A DNA stretch of 64,000 bases from Seohaeicola sp024304985 (GTDB lineage Bacteria; Pseudomonadota; Alphaproteobacteria; Rhodobacterales; Rhodobacteraceae): NCBI RefSeq assembly GCF_028802875.1, contig NZ_JARAMP010000004.1, positions 124,001 through 188,000 of the forward strand, read 5' to 3'. Below the pieces are notes generated by a model. That model was given only the letters and a program-made list of their open reading frames with translations, searched no databases and had not been told where the DNA came from. Shown here piece after piece: positions 17,166-25,747 of this stretch (the stretch's first letter is position 1; the number at the start of each line of letters is the position of its first letter). Position numbers and translations under genes: made by a program.

Positions 17166-18071
17166 GTGCATATATTGAACAAAAAGGATCGCCAAGCCTT
17201 GACCGATGAAAGCCAGACCATCGCCGAACGGCTGCAAACGGCCTTCGACACGCTGACGCGGGCCGAGCGGCAACTGGCCGATACCTTGCTGCAGAACTAT
17301 CCTGTGACCGGTCTTGCCTCGATCACGCATCTGGCCAAGGCGGCGGATGTGTCGACCCCGACAGTCGTGCGGATGGTGCAGAAACTTGGGTTTTCCGGTT
17401 TTCCCGAATTCCAGTCCGCCCTGCGAGGCGAACTTGAGGCGCGCATTTCCGACCCGATCACGAAACGAGACACATGGGTGCATTCCGCACCCGAGGGCCA
17501 TATCCTCAATCGTTTTACGGATGCGGTGATCGGAAATATCCACCAGAGCCTGACCCAGATCGACCTTGATACCTTCGAGCGGGCCTGCGTCCTGCTGGCC
17601 GATCCGGACCGCAGGGTTTTTGTCGCAGGCGGGCGGATTACGCATGCTCTTGCCGAATATCTGTTCCTGCACATGCAGGTCTTGCGCGCGGGCGTGACCC
17701 ATGTCCATGCGATGTCAAGCACATGGGCCCATGACCTCCTTGACCTGAGGGCAGGCGATGTCGTCGTGATTTTCGATGTCCGCCGATATGAGAACAGCAC
17801 GCTGAAACTGGCGGAACTGGCCCGTGACAGGGGCGCGCGGATCATCCTGCTCACGGATCAGTGGCGCTCTCCCGTGCATGAGTTTGCCGACTGCACCTTC
17901 TGCGGCCGGATCGTCGTGCCCAGCGCGTGGGACAGTCTGGTGACCCTGTTGCTGATGGCCGAGGCGCTGGTCGCCGAGGTGCAGGAACGCACCTGGAACA
18001 GCACCCGCGCCCGGATGCAGGATCTTGAGGGGATGTTCGACCGCACCCGCCTGTTCCGCAAGTTCACATGA
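17166..18071 (+). CDS. RpiR/MurR-family transcriptional regulator
   Basis: The 301-residue protein has an N-terminal winged helix-turn-helix of the RpiR type (residues 20-95: FDTLTRAERQLADTLLQNY, HLAKAADVSTPTVVRMVQKL, GFSGFPEFQSAL) and a C-terminal SIS domain (residues 140-270: RRVFVAGGRITHALAEYLFL, AGDVVVIFDVRRYENSTLK). SIS domains bind phosphosugar-like or other small effectors. The start is uncertain: the GTG at 17166 has no ribosome site, whereas a TTG at 17199 has AAGGA ten bases upstream and would remove 11 residues. Position between the TRAP and ABC operons suggests it controls both. Confidence 0.9.
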   Translation: MHILNKKDRQALTDESQTIAERLQTAFDTLTRAERQLADTLLQNYPVTGLASITHLAKAADVSTPTVVRMVQKLGFSGFPEFQSALRGELEARISDPITKRDTWVHSAPEGHILNRFTDAVIGNIHQSLTQIDLDTFERACVLLADPDRRVFVAGGRITHALAEYLFLHMQVLRAGVTHVHAMSSTWAHDLLDLRAGDVVVIFDVRRYENSTLKLAELARDRGARIILLTDQWRSPVHEFADCTFCGRIVVPSAWDSLVTLLLMAEALVAEVQERTWNSTRARMQDLEGMFDRTRLFRKFT

Positions 18072-18114
18072 GGGCGATGCGCGAAAATGTTGACTTTGGA
18101 CCCAAGCGAATGTC

Positions 18115-18137
18115 TTGATTTTATCAAATGATCAAAA
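18115..18137. promoter_or_regulatory. Candidate operator before the polyamine-type ABC operon
   Basis: A 13-base perfect inverted repeat, TTGAT-TTT-ATCAA (18115-18127), runs directly into a second ATGATCAAAA half-site ending at 18137. The core resembles the repeats at 17090 and 22251. The 3-base spacer differs from the 4-base spacer of FNR boxes, which argues against FnrL but does not exclude it. Confidence 0.5.
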
Positions 18138-18229
18138 AGGAACAGACAGCGGGCTTGGTTTCGCAAAACTGTTTCACTGGTGTGATTGGTCGCCGTCGGT
18201 ACATCCGTTCTCCAACACAGGGATACATC

Positions 18230-19300
18230 ATGAAAACCTCTGCCTTTACGTTGAAACTTACCGCGTCGGCGCTGGCCCTTGGCTTGGCCGCACCTGCCAG
18301 TGCCGATACGCTGCGCCTGCTGACATGGGGCGGCTACGCCCCCGAGAATGTCATCGAGATGTTCGAGGCCGAAACTGGCCACACTGTCGAAGTGACCACA
18401 TCGAACAATGAGGAAATGATTGCGAAGTTGCGCGCAACCGGTGGCGGCGGGTTCGATCTGGCCCAACCCAGCCAGGACCGCATCGCCGGCCCGCAGGAGG
18501 AGTTTGGCATCTACAAGCCGATGGATCTGTCCAAGATCGACGCCGCTCTGTTCATCCCCTCGATGCTGGAAGCGACCAAGGCCAATACCACAGTCGGAGG
18601 CGATGTTTACGGCGTCCCGCATGTCTGGGGCACTGATGGTCTGGTGCTGAACACGGCGCAGGCTGCCGATGTCAAGGATTACACAGATCTTTGCAGTGAT
18701 GCCGTCGCGGGCAAGGTGTCCTACCGGATGCGCCGTCCCACGCTGATCGGCTTTGCATTCTCGATGGGGATGGACCCCTTCGCCGCCTATGCCGACGAGG
18801 CCGCCTATACCGAGATCCTGTCCAAGGTCGAAGAGGCGCTGATCGCCTGCAAGCCCAACGTCAAGACCTACTGGTCCGGCGGCGATGAGCTGATGGGTCT
18901 GGTCCGCTCGGGCGAGGTTGTGGCCGCGATGGCATGGGATACCGGCGGCTGGAAGCTGAACGAGGACAACCCCGATGTGACCTTCGTAGCGCCCACCTCT
19001 GGTGCGCTGGGCTGGATCGACACTTTCGTGATCCCTGCCAAGGGTCAGGCGGATGACGCCGCTTATGCCTGGATCAACTTCGTGATGAAGCCGGAAATCG
19101 CGGCGATGATCACCGAATCCGCTGGCAACTTCACCGCCTCGAAAGGCGCGGATGAATTCGTCTCGGATGCGCTGAAAGCCAAGTATCAGGCCAGCTTCCC
19201 GCAGGAAGCCGTCGACAATATCAAGTGGTATCCGCCGGTTCCCGCAGGTCTTGAGGCGCTGGAAGGTGCCGTGCTCGACCGCGTGCAGGCCGCGCGCTGA
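18230..19300 (+). CDS. ABC transporter substrate-binding protein, polyamine type (PotD-like)
   Basis: The start at 18230 gives 356 residues and a clean Sec signal peptide (KTSAFTLKLTASALALGLAA, cleavage after PASA); the longer frame from 18128 would bury that signal and contain the candidate operator. The mature part (TLRLLTWGGYAPENVIEMFE, then GGFDLAQPSQDRI and AAMAWDTGGWKL) is typical of the spermidine/putrescine-binding family of periplasmic proteins. Related proteins bind polyamines, opines or phosphonates, so the ligand is uncertain. The genes of the ATPase and two permeases follow, separated by a strong hairpin. Confidence 0.9.
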   Translation: MKTSAFTLKLTASALALGLAAPASADTLRLLTWGGYAPENVIEMFEAETGHTVEVTTSNNEEMIAKLRATGGGGFDLAQPSQDRIAGPQEEFGIYKPMDLSKIDAALFIPSMLEATKANTTVGGDVYGVPHVWGTDGLVLNTAQAADVKDYTDLCSDAVAGKVSYRMRRPTLIGFAFSMGMDPFAAYADEAAYTEILSKVEEALIACKPNVKTYWSGGDELMGLVRSGEVVAAMAWDTGGWKLNEDNPDVTFVAPTSGALGWIDTFVIPAKGQADDAAYAWINFVMKPEIAAMITESAGNFTASKGADEFVSDALKAKYQASFPQEAVDNIKWYPPVPAGLEALEGAVLDRVQAAR

Positions 19301-19315
19301 TCCACTGACAAATCG

Positions 19316-19353
19316 GGCGGCACCTGCGCTGTGCAGGTGCCGCCTTTGCTTTT
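19316..19353 (+). terminator. Attenuator-like hairpin after the binding-protein gene
   Basis: A perfect 12-bp stem (GGCGGCACCTGC at 19316-19327, GCAGGTGCCGCC at 19333-19344) with a 5-nt loop is followed by TTTGCTTTT. It can partly end transcription or protect the 3' end so that the binding protein is made in excess of the membrane components. Confidence 0.82.
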
Positions 19354-19379
19354 GAACCGAGAAGCCTGGAAAGCCTTGC

Positions 19380-20486
19380 ATGACCACGCCGATGCCCGAT
19401 CTGGAATGTGATGCGCTGACAAAACGCTTCGGGTCTGCAACGGCGGTGGATAACGTGTCCTTCACCGTGCCTGCGGGCTCGTTCTTTTCGATCCTTGGAC
19501 CCTCAGGTTGTGGCAAGACCACGATCATGCGGATGATCGCAGGTTTTCTTGAACCCAGCAGCGGCGATATCCGGATCAAGGGACGCTCCGTTCTGGACGT
19601 GCCGCCTAACAAGCGCCCGGTGAACATGGTGTTTCAGCATCTGGCCCTGTTCCCGATGATGAACATCGCCGACAACATCGGTTATGGCCTGCGCCGCAAG
19701 GGCATGGCCAAGGCCGAGATTGCCCGCAAGGTGGACGAAGCACTTGATCGGATCGGCTTGCCCGGTATCGGTGCGCGGCAGGTGGATGAGTTGTCGGGAG
19801 GGCAAAAACAGCGCGTCGCCATTGCCCGCTGCATGGTGCTGGAACCTGACGTGCTGCTGCTGGACGAACCTTTGGGCGCACTGGACCTGAAGCTGCGTGA
19901 ACATATGAAGGTCGAGTTGAAGGCGCTGCAGGCGGCCTTTGATACCACCTTTGTCTACATCACCCATGACCAGTCCGAGGCCCTTGTCATGTCTGACAGG
20001 ATCGCCGTAATGAACGCGGGCCGGTTCGAGCAGATGGGCACAGCGCGTGACCTCTACTACCGCCCCCAGACCGCCTTCGTGGCAGGCTTCGTGGGCGATG
20101 CCAACCGCTGGCAGGGCCGCGTGACCCGGGCCGAGGGAGAGGCCCTTGAGGTGAAGACAGACGGCGGCCTGATCCTGCGGGCCATCAGCCCCGGCCGTAA
20201 GTTGCCTGTCGGAGACCGGGCCGAGGTCTTTGTCCGCCCCGAGGCGATCCGGCTGGCCGAGGATTCCGCGCAGTTGTCCCATTTCGACACCCAGATCAGT
20301 GGCCATGTCGCGACGATCCTGTTCAACGGGGCAGCCAGCCGCGTGATCGTGATGGATGCCACAGGGGCCGAGATCGAAGTGGCCCTGCCACAATCAGGCG
20401 AATTCGCCCATCTGACACGCGGCGCGGGTGTGCATATCGGCTGGTCCGGGGATCAGGGCAACGCCTTTGCTGTGGCGAGGCCATAG
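19380..20486 (+). CDS. ABC transporter ATPase (PotA-like)
   Basis: The 368-residue cytosolic ATPase has Walker A GPSGCGKTT, Q-loop around MVFQHLALFPMM, the signature LSGGQKQRVAIAR, Walker B VLLLDEPLGALD and a C-terminal TOBE region (residues 260-365) characteristic of PotA/FbpC-type importers. It energises the transporter formed with the two following permeases. It has no good ribosome site right before the ATG, and a start at the next in-frame ATG four codons later is possible. Confidence 0.94.
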   Translation: MTTPMPDLECDALTKRFGSATAVDNVSFTVPAGSFFSILGPSGCGKTTIMRMIAGFLEPSSGDIRIKGRSVLDVPPNKRPVNMVFQHLALFPMMNIADNIGYGLRRKGMAKAEIARKVDEALDRIGLPGIGARQVDELSGGQKQRVAIARCMVLEPDVLLLDEPLGALDLKLREHMKVELKALQAAFDTTFVYITHDQSEALVMSDRIAVMNAGRFEQMGTARDLYYRPQTAFVAGFVGDANRWQGRVTRAEGEALEVKTDGGLILRAISPGRKLPVGDRAEVFVRPEAIRLAEDSAQLSHFDTQISGHVATILFNGAASRVIVMDATGAEIEVALPQSGEFAHLTRGAGVHIGWSGDQGNAFAVARP

Positions 20487-20489
20487 GCG

Positions 20490-21347
20490 ATGCGCGCGGG
20501 ACAGAAACTCGGGCTGATCCTGTTGCTCACGCCGCTCTTGCTCTGGCTGTCGCTGCTGATCATCATCCCGCATATCGACCTGTTTCTGCTGTCGCTACGT
20601 GAACGTGTCGGCGTGCGGCAGTATGAAACCGGCCTTGCAAACTACACGACGATCCTGACCGAGCCGCTTTACATGGTGACCTTCGCGCGCACCGCGATGA
20701 TGTCGATCCTTGCGACTGTTCTGACTTTGCTGATCGCCTTTCCGGTGTCCTACTACATCGCCAAGATGGCACGGGGGCGCGCGCGCTCCGTGCTGTTCCT
20801 GATGTGTCTGGTGCCGTTCTGGGTGTCAGAATTGGTCCGCACCTTTGGCTGGATGATCCTGCTGCGGGAAAGCGGCGTCATCTCGGGCTTGTTGCAATGG
20901 GCGGGGCTGGCGGCGGGGCCGGTCGAAATGCTGTATAACGACGCCGCGATGATGGTGGGGCTGGTCTATACCTCGATGCTGTTCATGGTCGTGCCACTTG
21001 TCACGACGCTGGACAGTCTGGACGATGCCGTGATCGAGGCGGGCTATGATCTGGGCGGGTCCGGCCCCAGCATCCTGCGCGAAATCGTCATTCCCCATGC
21101 CATGCCGGGGATCGTCTCGGGCAGTATCGTGGTCTTCATGCTGTCCTTGGGCAATTACCTGACCCCTACCATGCTGGGCGGCAAGGACAGCTTGTGGTTC
21201 ACGCAGATGATCTATTCGCAGTTCATCGTCCGCTTCAACTGGGAGCTGGGTGCCGCTTTCGGTTTCATGCTGCTGATCCTGTCATCGCTGATCGTCTGGG
21301 CCGTGCTGCGCCTGACCGGACAGACCCTGGAAAAGACAATGGGTTAA
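20490..21347 (+). CDS. ABC transporter permease (PotB-like)
   Basis: This 285-residue inner-membrane protein has six hydrophobic segments and the EAA loop in EAGYDLGGSGPSILREIVIP, the contact point for the ATPase. The N-terminal segment (LILLLTPLLLWLSLLIIIPH) and the APVSYYIAK-like stretch FPVSYYIAKMARG are typical of PotB/PotH. It begins three bases after the ATPase gene, so translation is coupled. Confidence 0.93.
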   Translation: MRAGQKLGLILLLTPLLLWLSLLIIIPHIDLFLLSLRERVGVRQYETGLANYTTILTEPLYMVTFARTAMMSILATVLTLLIAFPVSYYIAKMARGRARSVLFLMCLVPFWVSELVRTFGWMILLRESGVISGLLQWAGLAAGPVEMLYNDAAMMVGLVYTSMLFMVVPLVTTLDSLDDAVIEAGYDLGGSGPSILREIVIPHAMPGIVSGSIVVFMLSLGNYLTPTMLGGKDSLWFTQMIYSQFIVRFNWELGAAFGFMLLILSSLIVWAVLRLTGQTLEKTMG

Positions 21348-21360
21348 GGAAGGTGGCAGA

Positions 21361-22212
21361 ATGATCCCGACAATCCCGCAGAACCCGCTGATCCGCATCG
21401 CCTATGGGGCCTATGTTGCGCTGTTCTTCATCTATCTGGCGCTGCCCTTGACGGTGGTGGCGGTCTTCGCTTTCAACGACAGCCAGTTCCCGTCCCTGCC
21501 ATGGGAAGGTTTCACCCTTGGCTGGTTCTTCGGGTCCGAGCGTCCGATGATCGGTGTCTTTCAAGAAGGCCCGATCCTGCGCGCCATCGGCACGTCCGTC
21601 ATCATCGGTCTGGCGGTATCGGCTTTGTCGGTTGCGGTGGGCACGACCAATGCGTTTCTCTTCAACCGGTATCAGTTCCGGGGGCGAGGGTTGCTTTACG
21701 TGCTGATGCTGCTGCCGCTGGTGATCCCGGGCATCGTTCTGGGCATCTCGATCCTTGTCTTTTCCAGCACGCTGGCAAATGCGGCATGGGACGCGGCCGA
21801 ATTCGACATTCAGGCGCTGAGACCCGGTCTGGTGCTGGTGATCCTTGGGCAGTTTTCATTCGTCACGACCATCGCCACATTGGTTATCGCCGCGCGCCTG
21901 CAAAAGTTTGACCGCACGCTGGAGGAGGCTGCGTTGAATCTTGGCGCGAACCACCTGACTGCCGTGCGCACGATCACATTGCCCTATCTGGCCCCGGCGA
22001 TGATCGGTGCTTTCGTCGTGTCCTTCTTGATGAGTTTCGAGAATTTCAACACCACCCTGATGCTTGTCGGTTCGGATTCACCCCTGACCATCGCCATGTT
22101 CGACCGGCTGAAACTGGGCTCAACACCACTGCTCAATGCCGTGTCCTTGCTGTTGATGCTGGGGTCCAGCCTGCTGGCACTGGTGATGATCGCCTTTCAG
22201 CGCAAGTCCTGA
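21361..22212 (+). CDS. ABC transporter permease (PotC-like)
   Basis: The 283-residue membrane protein is the partner permease, with the EAA loop EEAALNLGANHLTAVRTITL and the family's FVVSFLMSFENFNTTLM stretch near the C-terminus. AAGGAAGG lies about eight bases upstream of its ATG. Together with the preceding three genes it completes a PotABCD-type importer. The aminotransferase gene follows after 83 bases that contain a perfect palindrome, so it may have an additional promoter. Confidence 0.93.
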   Translation: MIPTIPQNPLIRIAYGAYVALFFIYLALPLTVVAVFAFNDSQFPSLPWEGFTLGWFFGSERPMIGVFQEGPILRAIGTSVIIGLAVSALSVAVGTTNAFLFNRYQFRGRGLLYVLMLLPLVIPGIVLGISILVFSSTLANAAWDAAEFDIQALRPGLVLVILGQFSFVTTIATLVIAARLQKFDRTLEEAALNLGANHLTAVRTITLPYLAPAMIGAFVVSFLMSFENFNTTLMLVGSDSPLTIAMFDRLKLGSTPLLNAVSLLLMLGSSLLALVMIAFQRKS

Positions 22213-22250
22213 GATCACGCGCCACTGGACAGTATCTGCGCGCAGTGACA

Positions 22251-22266
22251 GAATTTGATCAAATTC
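22251..22266. promoter_or_regulatory. Perfect 16-bp palindrome before the aminotransferase gene
   Basis: GAATTTGATCAAATTC is a perfect palindrome ending 29 bases before the chosen start codon. It shares the TTTGATCAAA core with the candidate operators at 17090 and 18115, which points to one regulator controlling the three units. Confidence 0.55.
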
Positions 22267-22295
22267 GACACACCCGCGACTCGGAGGCTCCCCCC

Positions 22296-23648
22296 ATGAA
22301 AGACGACAACTTCCTGAAAGAGAACAACGCCCGCCACATGTGGCATCCGATGGGCCATCCGGGGGATCTTCAGGCCAATGCCCCCACGATCATCAAAGGG
22401 GCAGAGGGCGTGCACATCATCGACCTTGACGGTCACAAGGTCGTGGATGCCGTGGGGGGCTTGTGGTGCGTGAACCTCGGCTATTCCAACAATGTGGTGA
22501 AGGACGCCATCGCCAAGCAGCTCTACGACCTGCCCTATTATTCCGCCTTTGCCGGCACGTCGAACCCCGCTGCCATCGAGGCGTCCTATATGGTGCGCGA
22601 ATTCTTTGAAGCCGACGGGATGGTGCGCGCCTTCTTCACCTCGGGCGGGTCGGACTCCGTGGAAACCTGCCTGCGGCTGTCACGCCAGTATCACCGCCTG
22701 CGGGGCGAACCGACGCGGACCAAGTTCCTCAGCCTCAAGAAAGGCTATCACGGCACGCATTTCGGCGGCGCCTCGGTCAATGGCAACAACCGCTTTCGCC
22801 TGAATTACGAACCGATGTTGCCGGGATGTTTCCACTTGCCCAGCCCCTATACCTACCGCAACCCGTTCAACGAGACGGATGGCGCGAAGCTGGCCCAGAA
22901 TATCGCGGCCGCAATGGAAGACGAGATCGCCTTTCAGGGCGCCAACACCATCGCCGCTTTCATCATGGAACCGATTCAAGGGGCAGGCGGCGTGATCGTG
23001 CCGCATGAAAGCTTCATGAAACTGATGCGTGAGATTTGCGACCGTCACGGCATCCTGATGATCTCGGACGAGGTCATCACCGGGTTTGGCCGCACGGGCG
23101 ACTGGTCCGGTTCGCGCCATTGGGGCGTGCAGCCCGACATGATGAGTTGTGCCAAGGGCATCACTTCGGGTTATTTCCCGGTTGGGGCCACGCTGGTGAA
23201 CCAGAAGATCGCAGATGTCTTCGAGAAGGACACGACCGGCGAAGGCGCGATCTTCCACGGCTATACCTATTCAGCGCATCCCGTGGGCGCGGCAGCCGTG
23301 ACCGCCTGCCTGTCGGAAACGATCCGCCTGAACACCGCTGCCAATGCAGGGCCGCGCGGAACACAGCTTTATGAAGGCGTGCTGAAACTGGCCCAGAAAC
23401 ACGACATCATCGGCGATGTGCGCGGCGGGCACGGTTTGATGACCGGGATCGAGCTGGTCAGCGACAGGGCGAAGAAGACGCCGATGGATATGCCCACCAT
23501 GAAGCGTATCCACAAGACCGCCTACGAGGCAGGGGCGATGGTGCGGTTGGGCGCGCACAACATTCTGATGTCGCCGCCCCTGACCATCACGGAAGCCGAG
23601 GTGAATACAATCCTCACGGCACTGGACGCTGGTTTCGCCGCCGCCTAA
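22296..23648 (+). CDS. Class III omega-aminotransferase
   Basis: This 450-residue PLP enzyme is of the omega-amino acid:pyruvate/polyamine aminotransferase type. Motifs are GLWCVNLGYSNN, FTSGGSDSVETCLRLSRQ, the LKKGYHGTHFGGAS loop, the PLP aspartate in LMISDEVITGFGRTG and the PLP lysine in SCAKGITSGYFPVGA. The start at 22296 has GGAGG eight bases upstream; the frame extends to 22245, but that would place the palindrome inside the coding region. It likely deaminates the amine or omega-amino acid imported by the ABC system and uses pyruvate as acceptor. A terminator follows. Confidence 0.92.
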   Translation: MKDDNFLKENNARHMWHPMGHPGDLQANAPTIIKGAEGVHIIDLDGHKVVDAVGGLWCVNLGYSNNVVKDAIAKQLYDLPYYSAFAGTSNPAAIEASYMVREFFEADGMVRAFFTSGGSDSVETCLRLSRQYHRLRGEPTRTKFLSLKKGYHGTHFGGASVNGNNRFRLNYEPMLPGCFHLPSPYTYRNPFNETDGAKLAQNIAAAMEDEIAFQGANTIAAFIMEPIQGAGGVIVPHESFMKLMREICDRHGILMISDEVITGFGRTGDWSGSRHWGVQPDMMSCAKGITSGYFPVGATLVNQKIADVFEKDTTGEGAIFHGYTYSAHPVGAAAVTACLSETIRLNTAANAGPRGTQLYEGVLKLAQKHDIIGDVRGGHGLMTGIELVSDRAKKTPMDMPTMKRIHKTAYEAGAMVRLGAHNILMSPPLTITEAEVNTILTALDAGFAAA

Positions 23649-23674
23649 GCGGTCCGACCCAACGCGAGAACCAC

Positions 23675-23705
23675 GAAAAGGCCAGAGCAATGCTCTGGCC
23701 TTTTC
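23675..23705. terminator. Bidirectional terminator between convergent genes
   Basis: A long inverted repeat, GAAAAGGCCAGAGCA and TGCTCTGGCCTTTTC, has A-runs on one side and T-runs on the other. It can serve both the aminotransferase gene (plus) and the symporter gene (minus, stop at 23740). Confidence 0.9.
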
Positions 23706-23739
23706 CACTCGTGACCGAACCTGCGTTATATACGGACGC

Positions 23740-25293
23740 TCATTTGAAACGTTTAATCTCGCCGGACCGAAGACGGCTCAAATAACTTTCGAGCTCTCGT
23801 TTCACGATCGGCATCAGGAAATAGAGGCCCGCTATGTTGACGACGGCCATGGCGAAGATCGCCGCATCCGAGAAGTCGATCACTGGCCCAAGACTGGCCG
23901 CCGCACCGATCACGATGAAGATGCAGAAGATGGTCTTGAAGGTCAGTTCCTGAGCCTGCCCCTCACCAAACATGAAGGTCCACGCCTTCAGACCATAGTA
24001 GGACCAGCTAAGCATCGTCGAAAAGGCGAACAGCACCACCGCAACCACAAGGATATACGGGAACCATGAGAAAGTGGATTCGAACGCAGCCGAGGTCAGG
24101 CCCACGCCCGAAGCGCCTGTTGCCGTCGTCACCTGCCCGGCCTCGTTGATCACATAAAGGCCGGTTTCGGGATCGGTCACCAACTGCCCTGTGATGATGA
24201 TCACAAGCGCCGTCATGGTGCAGATCACCACTGTGTCGATGAACGGCTCCAGCAGGGACACGAAACCTTCGGTAATCGGCTCCTTGGTGCGGACCGCCGA
24301 GTGGGCGATGGCCGCGGACCCGACACCCGCTTCGTTGGAAAAGGCCGCACGCCGGAAGCCCTGGATCAGTGCACCAACCATGCCGCCCACGATTCCGTTG
24401 CCTGTGAAAGCCCCGTTGAAGATCTGGCCGAACGCTGCACCCACCATGTCCACATTCATCAGAATGATGACAAGCGCCGTGCCGACATAAAGAACGCCCA
24501 TGAAGGGGACGACTTTCTCTGTCACGCGGGCGATGGACTTGATCCCGCCCACGATCACCGCAAAGACGATCCCCGCGAAGACGATCCCCGTGATCCACCC
24601 GGGATACTCGCCGAACACACCGGTCAACTGCTGGTGCGCCTGATTGGCCTGAAACATGTTCCCGCCGCCCAATGCGCCCAGCACGCAGAAGATCGAGAAC
24701 AGAACCGCCAGAAACTTGCCGCCCGGCAAGCCGCGCTCGGCGAAGCCCTTGGTCAGGTAATACATCGGACCACCGGACACGCGCCCATCCGGGTATTCGT
24801 TGCGATACTTCACGCCCAAGGTGCATTCCGTGAACTTGGACGCCATTCCCAGAAGACCCGCAAGGATCATCCAGAATGTCGCGCCCGCGCCGCCGATGCT
24901 GACCGCCACCGCCACACCCGCGATATTGCCCAGACCGACGGTCCCCGACAGGGCCGTAGCCAGCGCCTGAAAGTGGCTGACCTCGCCCGCGTCATCGGGA
25001 TCAGAATATTTGCCACTGACCAGCGCCAGAGAATGTCCGATCACACGAAACTGGATAAACCCGAAATAGACTGTAAAAACGCTCGCCGCGACCACCAGCC
25101 AAAGAACGATCCATGCGATCGAGGTGCCGGGGATGGAAGCGAAGATGAAACTGACAAACCAACCCGTCGAATCTGCGAAAATCTGATTGACGGTCTCGTC
25201 GATGGATTGCGCCCGAGCCGGCACACCCGAGAAGATCAGGGCCGCAAGCGCAGCCATCGCGGCAAACGCCGCGGGAATTGCATTCCGTGTCAT
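23740..25293 (-). CDS. Sodium:alanine symporter (AGCS family)
   Basis: The 517-residue membrane protein is of the alanine/glycine:cation symporter family. Signatures include LATALSGTVGLGNIAGVAVA, GPMYYLTKGFAERGLPGGK and AFSNEAGVGSAAIAHSAVRT. The start at 25293 has AGGAGA six bases upstream and gives a cleavable-looking leader (MTRNAIPAAFAAMAALAALI, then GVPARAQ), a common feature of this family in Rhodobacterales. It imports a small neutral amino acid with Na+. It is 19 bases downstream of a universal stress protein gene and is probably cotranscribed with it. Confidence 0.93.
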   Translation of the reverse strand: MTRNAIPAAFAAMAALAALIFSGVPARAQSIDETVNQIFADSTGWFVSFIFASIPGTSIAWIVLWLVVAASVFTVYFGFIQFRVIGHSLALVSGKYSDPDDAGEVSHFQALATALSGTVGLGNIAGVAVAVSIGGAGATFWMILAGLLGMASKFTECTLGVKYRNEYPDGRVSGGPMYYLTKGFAERGLPGGKFLAVLFSIFCVLGALGGGNMFQANQAHQQLTGVFGEYPGWITGIVFAGIVFAVIVGGIKSIARVTEKVVPFMGVLYVGTALVIILMNVDMVGAAFGQIFNGAFTGNGIVGGMVGALIQGFRRAAFSNEAGVGSAAIAHSAVRTKEPITEGFVSLLEPFIDTVVICTMTALVIIITGQLVTDPETGLYVINEAGQVTTATGASGVGLTSAAFESTFSWFPYILVVAVVLFAFSTMLSWSYYGLKAWTFMFGEGQAQELTFKTIFCIFIVIGAAASLGPVIDFSDAAIFAMAVVNIAGLYFLMPIVKRELESYLSRLRSGEIKRFK

Positions 25294-25312
25294 CTTTCTC
25301 TCCTGTTGCTGC

Positions 25313-25747
25313 TCATGGAACGATGGTGCAGGGCACCGGGGCTGCCTGCGCCAGATGACCTGCCACCGATCCGAAGATCCGGCTGCCAAGTCGGGTGTGA
25401 CCGTTGCGTCCGATCACGATCTGCACTGCGCCCATTTCCTCGGCGATCTTGCAGATCGTCTCGGCGATATGGCCATAGCGGATCTTGCTTTCCGCCTCGA
25501 CGCCAGCGGCGCGGACCTTTTCAAGCACAGGTGCGACCAGCGCTTTCTCGGCTCGCTCCAGTTCCTCGGTGCGACGCTTGTGGCGTTCTTCCAGTTCGCT
25601 TGGACTCAGGAACGAATAGGGCGACCATTCCAGCACATGGACCAGAACAACCGTGCCGCCCTGAAGCTTGACCCGGCCCACGGCAAAGTCGAGCGCCCGT
25701 CGAGAGGCCTCGCTCCCATCATAGCCGACGATGAATTTTGCAGACAT
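25313..25747 (-). CDS. Universal stress protein (UspA family)
   Basis: This 144-residue single-domain UspA protein starts at 25747 with AGGAGGGA upstream. It has the N-terminal FIVGYDGSEASRRALDFAV and the ATP-binding loop near the end, IVIGRNGHTRLGSRIFGSVA (G-2X-G-9X-G-S pattern), so it is of the nucleotide-binding kind. Usp proteins paired with a transporter often tune its activity; the operon with the AGCS symporter suggests such a role, but that is inference. Confidence 0.92.
   Translation of the reverse strand: MSAKFIVGYDGSEASRRALDFAVGRVKLQGGTVVLVHVLEWSPYSFLSPSELEERHKRRTEELERAEKALVAPVLEKVRAAGVEAESKIRYGHIAETICKIAEEMGAVQIVIGRNGHTRLGSRIFGSVAGHLAQAAPVPCTIVP

Noticed and set aside
18115..18127. 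FnrL/FNR box
   Set aside because: The half-sites match (TTGAT, ATCAA) but the spacer is three bases instead of four, and similar cores occur at the other promoters of the same island.
17858..19627. 589-codon minus-strand open frame opposite the ABC binding-protein gene
   Set aside because: It is antisense to a gene with a clear signal peptide and family motifs, and has no ribosome site or known domain.
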